Shown here in pieces: positions 10,758-19,543 of a stretch of 64,000 nt of DNA. The DNA lies in contig NZ_PHUJ01000003.1 in the NCBI RefSeq assembly GCF_002813375.1, positions 4,092,001 to 4,156,000 of the forward strand, read 5' to 3'. Below the pieces are notes generated by a model that saw only the letters and a program-made list of their open reading frames with translations, was not told where the DNA came from and ran no database searches. A program made the translations under genes and the position numbers. Every line of letters starts with the position of its first letter. The stretch's first letter is position 1. The stretch comes from Pseudonocardia alni (GTDB lineage: Bacteria; Actinomycetota; Actinomycetes; Mycobacteriales; Pseudonocardiaceae).

Positions 10758-11351
10758 TCAGCCCGACAGCGGGTGGAACCGGTTCTGCGCCGGCTCCAGG
10801 CCCTCGGACAGCAGGGCCTCGGCGGCGTCCGCGGCGAGGTCCAGACCGAGGTCGAGCTCCTTGTTCTCCACGCCGGAGAACCGCTTGAGCACGTAGTCCG
10901 CCGGATCCTGGCGACCCGGCGGCCGGCCGATGCCGAACCGCACGCGCAGGTAGTCCTTCGTGCCGAGCGCCTTGCTGATCGAGCGCAGGCCGTTGTGCCC
11001 GCCCTCGCCACCACCGCGCTTGAGGCGGACCACGCCGAAGTCGAGGTCCAGCTCGTCGTGGACGACGATCACCTCGGTCGGCGGGATCGAGAAGTACTGC
11101 ACGAGCCCGGCGACCGGGCCACCCGAGAGGTTCATGTACGTCCGGGGGACGGCCAGGGTCACCGGGCGACCGGCGAGCCGGCCCTGCGCGATGTCGGAGT
11201 TCGACCGCTTGTGCGCGGAGAACCGGCCGGCGCCGGCCCGCGTCGCCAGCAGTGCGGCGACGCGGGTACCGACGTTGTGCCGGGTGCCCTCGTAGTCCGG
11301 ACCCGGGTTCCCGAGTCCGACGACGAGAGCCGGCCCCGGCACGGGGCTCAC
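10758..11351 (-). CDS. pth: Peptidyl-tRNA hydrolase
   Basis: Cytosolic esterase that recycles peptidyl-tRNA dropped from ribosomes. The signature [19 protein letters not shown] contains the catalytic His and a conserved Asn. The motif TYMNLSGG and the stretch [10 protein letters not shown] carry further active-site residues (Asn and Asp). [13 protein letters not shown] is the conserved substrate-binding loop. At 197 residues the length is normal. Its GTG start overlaps the rplY stop by four bases, so translation is coupled. The pair rplY-pth is standard in actinobacteria. Confidence 0.96.
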   Translation of the reverse strand: MSPVPGPALVVGLGNPGPDYEGTRHNVGTRVAALLATRAGAGRFSAHKRSNSDIAQGRLAGRPVTLAVPRTYMNLSGGPVAGLVQYFSIPPTEVIVVHDELDLDFGVVRLKRGGGEGGHNGLRSISKALGTKDYLRVRFGIGRPPGRQDPADYVLKRFSGVENKELDLGLDLAADAAEALLSEGLEPAQNRFHPLSG

Positions 11352-12046
11352 TTGTCGGAGGACTCGGAGTCGCCCTCGGAGTCCGCGGAACCCTCGGCGG
11401 AGTCGCCCTCGGTCTCGGCCTCGGCGGCCTGCTCCTCGTCGGACGGCTCCTCGACCACACCGGCGCCCTCGGCGTCGACCTCGGCCTCGAGGTCCTCCTC
11501 GGTCGGGGCCGGGACGACCTGCACGACGAGGTACTCCTCGTCGGTGCGCAGCTCGACGCCACCGGGGAGCTTCAGGTCCTTGGCGAAGTACTGGGTGCCG
11601 ATCTCGGCGTCCTCCACGGAGATCTCGATGTTCTCCGGGATGTTCAGCACGTCGGCCTCGACCAGGACGGTGTTGAGGTCCTGGGTGACCAGCGAGCCGG
11701 GGGCGGCCTCGCCGGTGACGACGACGTCGAGCTCGACCTCGACCTTCTCACCACGCTTGATGACGAGCAGGTCGACGTGCTCGATGTAGGGGCGCAGCGG
11801 GTGCACGACCACGGTCTTGGTCAGCGCGAGCTGCGGGCTGCTGCCGTCGACGTCGAGCTCCAGCACGGCGTTGCGGCCCTGCTCGCGGACGACCGCGGCG
11901 AACTGCAGCGACGGCAGCGACAGGTGGACGGGGTCGGTCCCGTGGCCGTAGAGGACGGCGGGGATCTTGCCGGCGCGACGGGTGCGACGGGCGGCGCCCT
12001 TGCCGAACTCGGTCCGGGTCTCGGCGGGGATGCGGGTCTGGGCCAC
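11348..12046 (-). CDS. rplY: 50S ribosomal protein L25, general stress protein Ctc form
   Basis: Binds 5S rRNA in the large subunit. The N-terminal L25 domain ([31 protein letters not shown]) is followed by the TL5/Ctc C-terminal beta domain (about residues 100-190). After that comes a strongly acidic tail of Glu/Asp/Ser, common in actinobacterial L25. The GTG start at 12046 is supported by a GAGGAGC ribosome site; an upstream in-frame start would only add basic, unconserved residues. Normally prs-glmU lies directly upstream; here a formamidase island intervenes. Confidence 0.94.
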   Translation of the reverse strand: MAQTRIPAETRTEFGKGAARRTRRAGKIPAVLYGHGTDPVHLSLPSLQFAAVVREQGRNAVLELDVDGSSPQLALTKTVVVHPLRPYIEHVDLLVIKRGEKVEVELDVVVTGEAAPGSLVTQDLNTVLVEADVLNIPENIEISVEDAEIGTQYFAKDLKLPGGVELRTDEEYLVVQVVPAPTEEDLEAEVDAEGAGVVEEPSDEEQAAEAETEGDSAEGSADSEGDSESSDK

Positions 12047-12182
12047 GGGAACTGCTCCTCGAACTGTCTGCGGTGGAAGGCGCGCGCGGCGAGGAGCCGA
12101 CCGGGATCGGCCCACGTCGATCACGGCGGGTCAAGAGTGCACCCGCCCTCGCCGCGGAGATGCCGAGAAGCCTACGCCAGGC

Positions 12183-12222
12183 CCGTGGTCGTCCTGGGGC
12201 CAGCCCCCCGGGACGACCACGG
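12183..12222 (-). terminator. Hairpin terminator after fmdA
   Basis: A 12-bp perfect outer stem (CCGTGGTCGTCC and its complement) continues into a G4/C4 inner stem. It lies just downstream of the fmdA stop and upstream of the rplY leader, separating the two minus-strand units. Confidence 0.75.
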
Positions 12223-12232
12223 AACCGGCTGC

Positions 12233-13486
12233 TCAGGCCACAGAGTGGGGCACGCCGGGACCCGGGTCGATGCGGTGGGGGCCGTTCTTGCCGGGCTTGA
12301 CGTCGAAGTCGAAGATCCCGGTCGGCAGGTAGACCGTCGAGCACGAGTTCGGGATGTCCACCACACCGGACAGCCTGCCCTCGATCGGCGCCGCCCCGAG
12401 GATCATGTAGGCCTGGATCGGGGAGTAGCCGAAGTTCGTCAGGTAGTCGATCGCGTGCAGGCAGGCCCGCTGGTACGACAGGTGCGAGTCGAGGTAGCGC
12501 TGCTCGCCGTCGAGGGTGACCGAGGTGCCGGAGAACGCGATCCACTCGCTGTACTGCGGGTCGGTGTTGCCCGGTACGAAGATCGCGTTCTCGGAGACGC
12601 CGTAGGTCGCCATGCCGCCCTTGATGACGTCGACGTGCAGGTCGATGAACCCGCCCATCTCGATCGCGCCGCAGAAGGTGATCTCGCCGTCGCCCTGGGA
12701 GAAGTGCAGGTCGCCCATCGACAGGTTCGCGCCGTCGACGAACACCGGGTAGAAGACCCGGCTGCCCTTGGTGAGGTTCTTGATGTCCTGGTTGCCCCCG
12801 TTCTCCCGGGGCGGTGCGGTGCGCGCGGCCTCCGCGGCGGCCCGGTCGAAGTCGGCGCCGGTCAGCGAGCCGAGGATCGCCGAGTCCGGGTTCGGCGGCA
12901 GGGCCAGCGGCGGCACCCGCTCCGGATCGGTGTCGATCAGCGCTTGCTCGCGGGCGTTCCAGCGGCCGAGCAGCTCGGGCGACGGCGCCGTCCCCATCAG
13001 CCCGGGGTGGACGATCCCGGTGAACGACACCCCCGGGACGTGCCGGGAGGTGGCCGTCCCGCCCTGGAAGTCCCAGATGACCTTGTAGGCGTCGGGGAAC
13101 TGCTCGGTGAGGAAGCCGCCGCCGTTGCGGGTGGCGAACACGCCGGTGTAGCCCCAGCCCTGCCCGGCCAGCGGCCCGGAGTCCTCCTGCGGGATCGGCC
13201 CGACGTCGAGGATGTCGACGATCAGCAGGTCACCCGGCTGCGCCCCGTCGACGGCGATCGGCCCGGACAGCACGTGCACCCCGGCCAGCGGCGCGTTCAG
13301 GATGTCGTCGGCGGAGTCGTCGTTGTGGATGGCGCCGTCGAACCACTCGCGGCAGTCGACCCGGAACGTGTCCCCGGGCTTGACGTGGACCTGCGCCGGG
13401 ATGTCGGGGTGCCACCGGTTGTGGCCGGTCAGCTGCTGGTCGGTGAAGGTCCTGGTGCTGTCGAGGGGGAAGACGTTCCTGGGCAT
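12233..13486 (-). CDS. fmdA: Formamidase (acetamidase/formamidase family)
   Basis: Hydrolyses formamide or short amides to ammonia and the acid, as FmdA of Methylophilus does. The 417-residue sequence has the family start (NRWHPDIPAQVHVKPGD), the stretch GDLLIVDILDVGP, HPGLMGTAPS, the metal-site region FVDGANLSMGDLHFSQGDGE and CGAIEMGG, and the C-terminal LGAAPIEGRLSGVVDIPN. It has no signal peptide and so is cytosolic. It is the last gene of the fmd unit, 76 bp after fmdB, and ends at a strong hairpin. Use as a nitrogen source is the likely role (inference). Confidence 0.93.
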   Translation of the reverse strand: MPRNVFPLDSTRTFTDQQLTGHNRWHPDIPAQVHVKPGDTFRVDCREWFDGAIHNDDSADDILNAPLAGVHVLSGPIAVDGAQPGDLLIVDILDVGPIPQEDSGPLAGQGWGYTGVFATRNGGGFLTEQFPDAYKVIWDFQGGTATSRHVPGVSFTGIVHPGLMGTAPSPELLGRWNAREQALIDTDPERVPPLALPPNPDSAILGSLTGADFDRAAAEAARTAPPRENGGNQDIKNLTKGSRVFYPVFVDGANLSMGDLHFSQGDGEITFCGAIEMGGFIDLHVDVIKGGMATYGVSENAIFVPGNTDPQYSEWIAFSGTSVTLDGEQRYLDSHLSYQRACLHAIDYLTNFGYSPIQAYMILGAAPIEGRLSGVVDIPNSCSTVYLPTGIFDFDVKPGKNGPHRIDPGPGVPHSVA

Positions 13487-13562
13487 CGGACACTCCCGGG
13501 GTCGGTGCGGACGCGGGCGGGGCGGAGGGGTGAGGCGGTCGGCGCGGCGCAGGTCGACGCGG

Positions 13563-13847
13563 TCAGGGCCGCGGCAGACCGCGGGTGGCGGGGTGCAGCG
13601 GCGGCCCGCCGGGGCGCAGCGGGCGCGGCGGTGGGGCGGAGACGACCTGCGGTTCGTGGGCGGTGGCCGTGGTGCGGTCGATCAGGGCCATCCGGCCGCG
13701 GTCGGCGAGGCCGAGCATCGGTGCGGTGATGACGCGCGGGGACTGCTCCCCACAGGTGGGGCAGCGCGCCGTCGCGGGGGCGCTGCCGATCGGGTGCCGT
13801 TCCTCGACGGGGCCGTCGGCCCCGCACCGGTAGACGTAGAGCGCCAC
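13563..13847 (-). CDS. fmdB: FmdB-family zinc-ribbon protein
   Basis: Small protein with the FmdB-type start MALYVYRCG and a later CPTC pair (about residues 36-39). The usual first CxxC is reduced to one Cys (YRCGADG), so the classical four-Cys ribbon appears incomplete. FmdB was first described as a putative regulator beside formamidase genes. The start is the GTG preceded by GGGAGGT; the frame stays open 13 residues further upstream but without conservation. A well-formed promoter and operator-like palindrome lie 45-90 bp upstream, so fmdB is the first gene of a fmdBA transcript. Confidence 0.82.
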   Translation of the reverse strand: MALYVYRCGADGPVEERHPIGSAPATARCPTCGEQSPRVITAPMLGLADRGRMALIDRTTATAHEPQVVSAPPPRPLRPGGPPLHPATRGLPRP

Positions 13848-13889
13848 GGTCGTACCTCCCGGCACGCCGGGCGACCCGACATGCATCTG

Positions 13890-13904
13890 AGGAAATATTT
13901 TCCT
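13890..13904. promoter_or_regulatory. Operator-like palindrome at the fmdBA start site
   Basis: AGGAAA-TAT-TTTCCT is a perfect 6-bp inverted repeat with a three-base centre in very AT-rich sequence. It sits where transcription from the adjacent promoter would start, a position typical of repressor binding. Candidate binders are the nearby MarR protein or a regulator elsewhere; this is inference. Confidence 0.6.
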
Positions 13905-13907
13905 GGG

Positions 13908-13936
13908 AAAGTACGACCGACGGGCCGGGGTGTCAA
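13908..13936 (-). promoter_or_regulatory. Sigma-70-type promoter of fmdBA
   Basis: On the minus strand TTGACA is followed by exactly 17 bases and then TACTTT, an unusually complete -35/-10 pair for this genome. It lies between the amide-binding protein gene and fmdB and points toward fmdB. Confidence 0.7.
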
Positions 13937-13944
13937 CGGACCCG

Positions 13945-15060
13945 TCAGAGTTGCTGGACGACGTCCCAGGCCACCCCGTCGGCGACGGCGAGGAACACCT
14001 GCTGGCGCAGGTGCCGCCCGTGCACCTCGACGGTTCCGCGCGGGCTCTCGTAGGCCAGCCCCTCGGCGACCGCGGTCATCGCCGGGACCTCCGGCGACCC
14101 GGCCCGGCGCATGAGCTCGGTCAGCAGCCGGACGCCCTCGTAGCAGGACTCGCCGAGGCTGTTGAGCACCGGCGCGTCCGGGCCGAAGCGGTGGGCGTGC
14201 GCGGCCGCGAAGTCCAGCCCGGACGCCGTCGCCAGGTCCTCGAAGTAGCCGGCCGAGGTGAGCAGGCCGCGGGTGTTCTCCGGGCCCGAGGCGAGCAGCA
14301 CGTTCTCCTCGATCAGCGAGCTGAACCGCAGGATCTCCCGGTCCAGCCCGAGGACGCAGAACGCCCGGTTGAACTCGACGGCGTCGTTGCCGATCAGCAG
14401 CATCAGGACGGCGTCGCAGCCGCTGGCCTCGACCCGGAGCAGCACGCGCGAGAAGTCCTCGGTGCCCAGCGGGACGTACATCTCGTCGCAGACCGTCCCG
14501 CCGATCCGGCGCAGGTGCTCGGTCGCGACCTGCGCGGACCGGCGCGGCCACACGTAGTCGTCGCCGACGATCGTCCAGCGGCGCACCCCGGCGGCCTCGG
14601 CGAACCAGCTCAGCGACGGGCCCAGCTGCAGGTCCGGGGTCTCCCCGGTCAGGAACAGCCCCGGTCGCTGCTCGCCGCCCTCGTACAGGGCGGTGTAGGC
14701 GTAGGGCACCCGCCCGCGGATCCGGGGCGCGACGGCCTCGCGGACCGCCGAGATGTGCCAGCCGGTGACCGCGTCCACGGCGCCGGCACTGACCAGCGCG
14801 TCGAGCTCCGCGGCGACGACGGCGGGTGGCGCGCCGCCGTCGACCGGCACCAGGTTCAGCTCCCGGCCGAGCACCCCGCCCGCGGCGTTGACCTCCTCGG
14901 CGGCCAGCGTCGCGCAGGTCTCGCAGGACGGGCCGAAGATGCCCGCCGGACCCTGTAGCGGGACGACCAGCGCCACGTTGAGCACCTCGCTCCCGCGCGC
15001 CGGCACCGCCGTCGCGCGCCCGGGGTCCGGGAACGGAGTCATGCAGGTGACGCTATCCAT
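13945..15060 (-). CDS. Periplasmic-binding-fold amide/urea sensor (AmiC/FmdD-like) without signal peptide
   Basis: Type-I periplasmic-binding-protein fold of the branched-chain amino acid/amide group: LNVALVVPLQGPAGIFG at the N-terminus, then AAEEVNAAGGVLGREL, VDAVTGWHISAVREAVAP, and a C-terminal lobe with SCYEGVRLL. Transported relatives (FmdD, UrtA) have secretion signals, but this protein enters the first strand after only ~30 polar residues, with no hydrophobic or lipobox segment, so it is probably cytosolic. No permease or ATPase gene is nearby. That pattern matches Pseudomonas AmiC, the amide sensor of the ami operon (known), though no AmiR-like partner is visible. Starts at 15075, 15060 and 15042 are all possible. 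It lies upstream of fmdBA on the same strand. Confidence 0.75.
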   Translation of the reverse strand: MDSVTCMTPFPDPGRATAVPARGSEVLNVALVVPLQGPAGIFGPSCETCATLAAEEVNAAGGVLGRELNLVPVDGGAPPAVVAAELDALVSAGAVDAVTGWHISAVREAVAPRIRGRVPYAYTALYEGGEQRPGLFLTGETPDLQLGPSLSWFAEAAGVRRWTIVGDDYVWPRRSAQVATEHLRRIGGTVCDEMYVPLGTEDFSRVLLRVEASGCDAVLMLLIGNDAVEFNRAFCVLGLDREILRFSSLIEENVLLASGPENTRGLLTSAGYFEDLATASGLDFAAAHAHRFGPDAPVLNSLGESCYEGVRLLTELMRRAGSPEVPAMTAVAEGLAYESPRGTVEVHGRHLRQQVFLAVADGVAWDVVQQL

Positions 15061-15102
15061 CGTGGCGTCGCCCACCTAGCGCCTCGTCGGAAAACGTCCG
15101 GT

Positions 15103-15108
15103 TACGAT
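15103..15108 (+). promoter_or_regulatory. Putative -10 box (TACGAT) for the MarR gene, leaderless
   Basis: TACGAT ends six bases ahead of the ATG, placing the transcription start on the start codon. The interval between this gene and the divergent amide-sensor gene is only about 55 bp, so both promoters share one control region. Confidence 0.5.
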
Positions 15109-15114
15109 GCGCTC

Positions 15115-15597
15115 ATGTCGGAGCCCGCGGAACACGTGCGGCCGTCCGGGGACGAGTCGCTGCGCCTGCTCTGCGCGGTGGGCCGGACCCTGGACCAGGA
15201 GCTCGACGAGGCCCTGCGCGGCTGCGGGTCCGACGTCGACCAGTGGCGGGTGCTCGGCCTGCTCGCCTCGCGCGGCGGCTGCACGATGAGCGTGGTCGCC
15301 GAGCACGCGCTGCTGCTGGCGCCGCGGGCGACCAAGCTCGTGGACCGGATGACCGCGGCGAACCTCGTGCACCGCAGGCCCGACGTCGTCGACCGGCGCC
15401 GGGTGCTCGTCGTCGCCACCGAGCGGGGCCGCGCGGCACTCGCGGAGTGGGACGCCGCGGCGGCCGGGGTGCTGGACCGCTACCGGGACCTGCTGGGTTC
15501 CGACGCGGCCCTGTTCGACGACGTGCTGCGGCGGCTGCAGGACGCCACCGGCCGGGCCGGGGCGCCGGGTCTGGCAGGGCTGGCCACCGAGGGCTGA
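15115..15597 (+). CDS. MarR-family transcriptional regulator
   Basis: Winged-helix dimeric DNA-binding protein of 160 residues. The order is a helical dimerisation start (LRLLCAVGRTLDQELDEAL), DQWRVLGLLASRGGCTMSVVAEHALL as helix 2-3, the recognition helix LAPRATKLVDRMTAANLV, and the wing HRRPDVVDRRRVLVVATERG with the conserved D-x-R-R. It is divergent from the amide-sensor gene and therefore the natural candidate to control the fmd island (inference). MarR proteins usually repress neighbouring genes and respond to small molecules. Confidence 0.85.
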   Translation: MSEPAEHVRPSGDESLRLLCAVGRTLDQELDEALRGCGSDVDQWRVLGLLASRGGCTMSVVAEHALLLAPRATKLVDRMTAANLVHRRPDVVDRRRVLVVATERGRAALAEWDAAAAGVLDRYRDLLGSDAALFDDVLRRLQDATGRAGAPGLAGLATEG

Positions 15598-15607
15598 GGC
15601 GGAACGA

Positions 15608-15643
15608 CCGACGGCGCCCCACCCGCGGGTGGGGCGCCGTCGG
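15608..15643. terminator. 36-bp perfect palindrome, bidirectional terminator
   Basis: CCGACGGCGCCCCACCC and its complement meet without a loop-forming mismatch. It lies between the convergent MarR and prs genes and can end both. No T-run. Confidence 0.85.
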
Positions 15644-15659
15644 CGGACGTGCGGAGTGC

Positions 15660-16640
15660 TCAGGCGTTGCCGTCGAACAGGCTCGTGACCGAGCCGTCCT
15701 CGAACACCTGGTGGATCGCCTCGGCCAGCAGCGGGGCGATCGGCAGCACGGTCATGCTGTCGAACCGCTTCTCGGCCGGGATCGGCAGCGAGTCGGTGAA
15801 GATGACCTCCGACGCGCCGCAGTTCGCCAGGCGCTCGGTGGCCGGACCGGACAGCACGCCGTGGGTGGCGGCCACGATCACGTCCGAGGCGCCCTCCTTG
15901 AGCAGCACCTCGACCGCCTTCGCGACGGTGCCACCGGTGTCGATCATGTCGTCGATGACCACGCAGCAGCGGCCCTCGATCTCACCGACCACCCGGTTCG
16001 CGACGGCCTCGTTCGGCTTGAGCGGGTCCCGGGTCTTGTGGATGAACGCCAGCGGGGTCCCGCCGAGGGTCTCGGCCCAGCGCTCGGCCAGGCGCACCCG
16101 GCCGGAGTCGGGGGAGACGACCGCGAAGTTGTCGGTCGGCCGGGTGCTCTTGATGTGCTGGGCGAGCACCGGCAGCGCGAACAGGTGGTCGACGGGGCCG
16201 TCGAAGAAGCCCTGGATCTGCGAGGTGTGCAGGTCCAGGGTCAGGATCCGGTCGGCGCCCGCGGTCTTGAACATGTCCGCGACGAGGCGGGCCGAGATGG
16301 GCTCGCGGCCGCGGTGCTTCTTGTCCTGGCGGGCGTAGCCCCAGAACGGCATGACCGCGGTGATCCGCTTGGCCGACCCGCGCTTGAGCGCGTCGACCAT
16401 GATCAGCTGTTCCATGATGGCGTCGTTGATCGGGGCGGAGTGCGCCTGGATCACGAACGCGTCGGACCCGCGGACCGACTCCTCGAAGCGGCAGAAGATC
16501 TCGCCGTTCGCGAAGGAGTAGGCCGACTGCGGGGTGACCGTGACGTCGAGCTCCTTCGCCACGTGCTCGGCGAGCTCCGGGTGCGCCCTCCCCGAGAACA
16601 GCATCATGTTCTTCTTGGGAGTGCCTGCGATCGCGCTCAC
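15660..16640 (-). CDS. prs: Ribose-phosphate pyrophosphokinase (PRPP synthetase)
   Basis: Makes PRPP from ribose-5-phosphate and ATP for nucleotide, histidine and tryptophan synthesis; cytosolic hexamer. Visible motifs are [16 protein letters not shown], the catalytic flexible-loop region [20 protein letters not shown], the divalent-metal motif [17 protein letters not shown], and the PRPP loop [12 protein letters not shown]. The 326-residue length is standard. Its GTG start overlaps the glmU stop by four bases, so the two are coupled, as is common in actinobacteria. Usually rplY follows directly; here a formamidase island lies downstream instead. Confidence 0.97.
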   Translation of the reverse strand: MSAIAGTPKKNMMLFSGRAHPELAEHVAKELDVTVTPQSAYSFANGEIFCRFEESVRGSDAFVIQAHSAPINDAIMEQLIMVDALKRGSAKRITAVMPFWGYARQDKKHRGREPISARLVADMFKTAGADRILTLDLHTSQIQGFFDGPVDHLFALPVLAQHIKSTRPTDNFAVVSPDSGRVRLAERWAETLGGTPLAFIHKTRDPLKPNEAVANRVVGEIEGRCCVVIDDMIDTGGTVAKAVEVLLKEGASDVIVAATHGVLSGPATERLANCGASEVIFTDSLPIPAEKRFDSMTVLPIAPLLAEAIHQVFEDGSVTSLFDGNA

Positions 16641-18220
16641 CGTGCGGTGCCTCCTCGGCTGAGGTCTCTCGGGTCTGTCGTACCGGCGGAGGTGGTGTGA
16701 CCTGCGCCGTCGTTGCTGGTCGTGCCGTTCGTGGACGGGTCGCTGCCCGCCCGCTGTGCCGCCTCGGCAGCGGGGGTTCCGGGCCGCTTGCGCGGCACCC
16801 ACCCCTCGATGGTGCGCTGTGCTCCACCCGACACCGCGAGCGCCCCCGGCGGGACGTCGTCGCGGAGCACGGTCCCGGCGCCGGTGTAGGCGCCGTCCCC
16901 GACCGTGACCGGGGCGATGAACATGGTGTCCGACCCGGTCTTCACGTGGGATCCGATGACGGTCCGCTGCTTGCGGACGCCGTCGTAGTTGACGAACACC
17001 GACGAGGCGCCGATGTTGCTCATCTCGCCGATCGTCGCGTCCCCGACGTAGGTCAGGTGCGGGACCTTGGTGCCCGCGCCGATGTCGGAGTTCTTGACCT
17101 CGACGAACGTGCCGATCTTGCCGCGCTCGCCGAGTACGGCGCCCGGGCGCAGGTAGGCGAACGGCCCGACCGAGGCGCCGGGCCCGATCCGGGACCCCGA
17201 CCCGTGGGTGCGGACGACGCTCGCGCCGGCCCCGACGACGGTGTCGGTCAGCGTGGTGTCGGGCCCGATGACCGCGGCCTCGTCGACCTCGCACGCGCCG
17301 TGCAGCTGGGTGCCCGGGTGCAGGACGACGTCGCGCGCGAGCCGCACGTCGACGTCGACACGGGTGGTGGCGGGGTCGACCACGGTGACCCCGGCCAGCA
17401 TCCACTCCCGCAGCACGCGGCGGTTCAGTTCCGCGCCGAGCTCGGCGAGCTGGACGCGGTCGTTCACGCCGCGCACGCGCCACTCGTCGTCGCAGCGGAC
17501 GGCGTGCACCGTCCGGTCCGCGGCGACGGCGGCGGCGACCAGGTCGGTGAGATAGAGCTCCTGCTGCGCGTTGTGCGCGGCCAGGCCCGCGATGCCCGCG
17601 CGCAGGAACGCGGCGTCGAAGGCGTAGACGCCCGAGTTGACCTCCACGATGGCCCGCTGCTCCGGTGTCGCGTCGGTCTGCTCGACGATCCCGGTGACGG
17701 CTCCGTCGGCGGTGCGCACGATCCGGCCGTAGCCGGTGGGGTCGGCGACCTCGCAGGTCAGCAGGGTGACCGCGGCGCCGCGGCCGGCGTGCTCGGTGAC
17801 CAGCGCGGACAGGGTCGCGGTGTCGAGCAGCGGGACGTCGCCGTAGGTGACCAGGACGGTGCCGGTCAGGTCCGCGGGGAGCGGGGTGAGGCCGCTGCGG
17901 ACCGCGTCGCCGGTGCCGAGGCGCTGCTCCTGGACGGCGGTGGTGGCGGTGCGCCCGAGGGCGGCGGAGATGCCGTCGACGGCCTGCTCCACCCGCTCGC
18001 GCTCGTGTCCGACGACGACCACGAGGTGCTCGGGCGCGGTACCGGCCAGTGCGTGCACCGCGTGGCCGAGCATGCTGCGCCCGCCCAGCTCGTGGAGCAC
18101 CTTCGGTGTCGACGACCGCATCCGCGAGCCCGCGCCCGCCGCGAGGACGATGCCGGCTGCGACCGTCGCCGTTCCGGGTGCCGGTCGGTCACCGGTGCCG
18201 GCCCGGTCGGGTTCGGGCAT
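16637..18220 (-). CDS. glmU: Bifunctional GlcNAc-1-P uridylyltransferase / glucosamine-1-P acetyltransferase
   Basis: Makes UDP-GlcNAc for peptidoglycan. The N-terminal pyrophosphorylase has the nucleotide loop [20 protein letters not shown] near residue 25-45. The C-terminal half is a left-handed beta helix of hexapeptide repeats ([16 protein letters not shown]) with the acetyltransferase segment [27 protein letters not shown]. The 527 residues include an extra polar tail rich in Ser/Thr/Gly after the helix, as in other actinobacterial forms. The ATG at 18220 has a good AGGAGG site. It is the first gene of the glmU-prs transcript. Confidence 0.96.
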   Translation of the reverse strand: MPEPDRAGTGDRPAPGTATVAAGIVLAAGAGSRMRSSTPKVLHELGGRSMLGHAVHALAGTAPEHLVVVVGHERERVEQAVDGISAALGRTATTAVQEQRLGTGDAVRSGLTPLPADLTGTVLVTYGDVPLLDTATLSALVTEHAGRGAAVTLLTCEVADPTGYGRIVRTADGAVTGIVEQTDATPEQRAIVEVNSGVYAFDAAFLRAGIAGLAAHNAQQELYLTDLVAAAVAADRTVHAVRCDDEWRVRGVNDRVQLAELGAELNRRVLREWMLAGVTVVDPATTRVDVDVRLARDVVLHPGTQLHGACEVDEAAVIGPDTTLTDTVVGAGASVVRTHGSGSRIGPGASVGPFAYLRPGAVLGERGKIGTFVEVKNSDIGAGTKVPHLTYVGDATIGEMSNIGASSVFVNYDGVRKQRTVIGSHVKTGSDTMFIAPVTVGDGAYTGAGTVLRDDVPPGALAVSGGAQRTIEGWVPRKRPGTPAAEAAQRAGSDPSTNGTTSNDGAGHTTSAGTTDPRDLSRGGTAR

Positions 18221-18419
18221 GTTCGGTTCCTCCTGCCGGACTCGCCGCCCGTGCCGGGCGGAGGACGCGGGACGCGCCGTGCCGGTACGGCATCGTACGG
18301 GGACGGCCCCGGGTGACCCGGCGGGCCCGTCACGCCCGCGGGGATGCCGCCGTAAACACAAGATCAACCCTTCGGGTGGTAACCGGTCGGGTGCCGGTCT
18401 CGTTCCACCGTTCAGACGG

Positions 18420-18439
18420 CGGTGACCGACCGGTCACCG
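18420..18439. promoter_or_regulatory. 9-bp inverted repeat ahead of the L,D-transpeptidase gene
   Basis: CGGTGACCG-AC-CGGTCACCG lies 23 bp before the start codon, within the 240-bp divergent spacer shared with glmU. The position suits an operator or a 5'-leader hairpin; I cannot decide which. Confidence 0.5.
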
Positions 18440-18462
18440 TCCGCGATGATGAGCGGAGTGCG

Positions 18463-18984
18463 ATGACGCGCGAGGTCGAGGGACGCCGCCGGCGGCCCCG
18501 GGTGATGACGGTCCTGGCCACGGTGGCGGCCCTGGTGCTGGCCGGGCTGACCGCCGGGATGATCGGGACCGCGTCCGCGGCGCCGACGGCGTCCGACCGG
18601 GGTGGTCCGGGCCGCGCCGAGGGGACGCCCTGCTCGGCGGCCGCGCGCGCCTGCGTCGACCTCGCGAACAGCACGGCGTGGCTGATCCGCGACGGGAAGA
18701 TCGAGGCCGGGCCGGTCCCGGCGTCGTTCGGGAAGAAGGGCCAGCGCACCCCGGCCGGCGTCTTCCAGGTCCAGTGGAAGAACAAGGACCACCGCAGCGC
18801 GGAGTTCAACAACGCGCCGATGCCGTTCGCGGTCTTCTTCGCCCCCGGCGGCATCGCCTTCCACGAGGGCAACACCGAGACCGAGTCCGCGGGCTGTGTC
18901 CGGCTGTCCCGCGCGAACGCGGAGCGCTGGTTCAACTCGCTGCAGGTCGGCGACCGGGTCGAGGTCACCAACATCCCGCAGTGA
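18463..18984 (+). CDS. Secreted L,D-transpeptidase (YkuD domain)
   Basis: Cell-wall cross-linking enzyme, or a minimal relative of one. An Arg-rich N-terminus is followed by a hydrophobic segment (VLATVAALVLAGLTAGMIG) and a signal-peptidase site near ASAAPT. The YkuD core follows: TAWLIRDGKIEAGPVPASFG, RTPAGVFQV, then GGIAFHEGN with the catalytic His and SAGCVRLSRANAERWF with the nucleophilic Cys. At 173 residues it has no extra Ig-like or LysM domain, so it is one of the small forms. The ATG was chosen by the GGAG upstream and by the signal peptide. Confidence 0.87.
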   Translation: MTREVEGRRRRPRVMTVLATVAALVLAGLTAGMIGTASAAPTASDRGGPGRAEGTPCSAAARACVDLANSTAWLIRDGKIEAGPVPASFGKKGQRTPAGVFQVQWKNKDHRSAEFNNAPMPFAVFFAPGGIAFHEGNTETESAGCVRLSRANAERWFNSLQVGDRVEVTNIPQ

Positions 18985-19086
18985 CCGGAGGCGTTTCGCG
19001 GTCCGGGGTGGCGGGAACGGCTGGGGCGGAGAAGACTGCCGAGTGATCGGTTGTGCAAAATCGGTCCCCACGACACGGAGGTAACG

Positions 19087-19530
19087 ATGCCCACGCGCAG
19101 CGCCCGCACCGCATGGAACGGCTCCCTGGAGCAGGGCTCCGGCCAGGTCGAGCTGTCCAGCTCCAAGGTCGGTACCTACGAGGTCAGCTTCCCCAAGCGC
19201 GCCGCGGACGACGCCGGTGGTACCACCAGCCCCGAGGAGCTCATCGCCGCGGCGCACTCCGCCTGCTACGCGATGCAGCTCTCGGCGAACATCGCCGAGG
19301 CGGGCGGGACCCCCGAGTCCCTCGACGTCTCGGCCGACGTCTCGCTCGGCCCGGACAAGGACAACGGCGGCTTCAAGCTGACCGGCATCACGCTGAAGGT
19401 GCGCGGTGAGGTCACCGGACTCGACGCCGACGGCTTCGCCAAGGCCGCGGAGGCCGCCAAGGCCGGCTGCCCCGTGTCGAAGGCGCTGACCGGCGTCGAG
19501 ATCACGCTGGACGCCGCGCTGGAGAGCTGA
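19087..19530 (+). CDS. OsmC/Ohr-family peroxidase
   Basis: Small cytosolic thiol peroxidase that reduces organic hydroperoxides. The family elements are the N-terminal ARTAWNGSLEQGSG, FPKRA, SPEELIAAAHSACYAMQLS with the first redox Cys, and AKAGCPVSKAL with the second Cys. The 147-residue length and the SPEELIAAAH pattern fit OsmC. The ATG is preceded by GGAGG five bases upstream; the frame upstream is open but unconserved. A perfect hairpin after the stop separates it from the convergent DyP peroxidase, another peroxide-related gene. Confidence 0.92.
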   Translation: MPTRSARTAWNGSLEQGSGQVELSSSKVGTYEVSFPKRAADDAGGTTSPEELIAAAHSACYAMQLSANIAEAGGTPESLDVSADVSLGPDKDNGGFKLTGITLKVRGEVTGLDADGFAKAAEAAKAGCPVSKALTGVEITLDAALES

Positions 19531-19543
19531 GCACGACACCTGC

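Noticed and set aside
11252..13729. Long plus-strand frame opposite rplY and fmdA
   Set aside because: Valine/glycine-rich shadow with no family resemblance; the minus-strand genes are certain.
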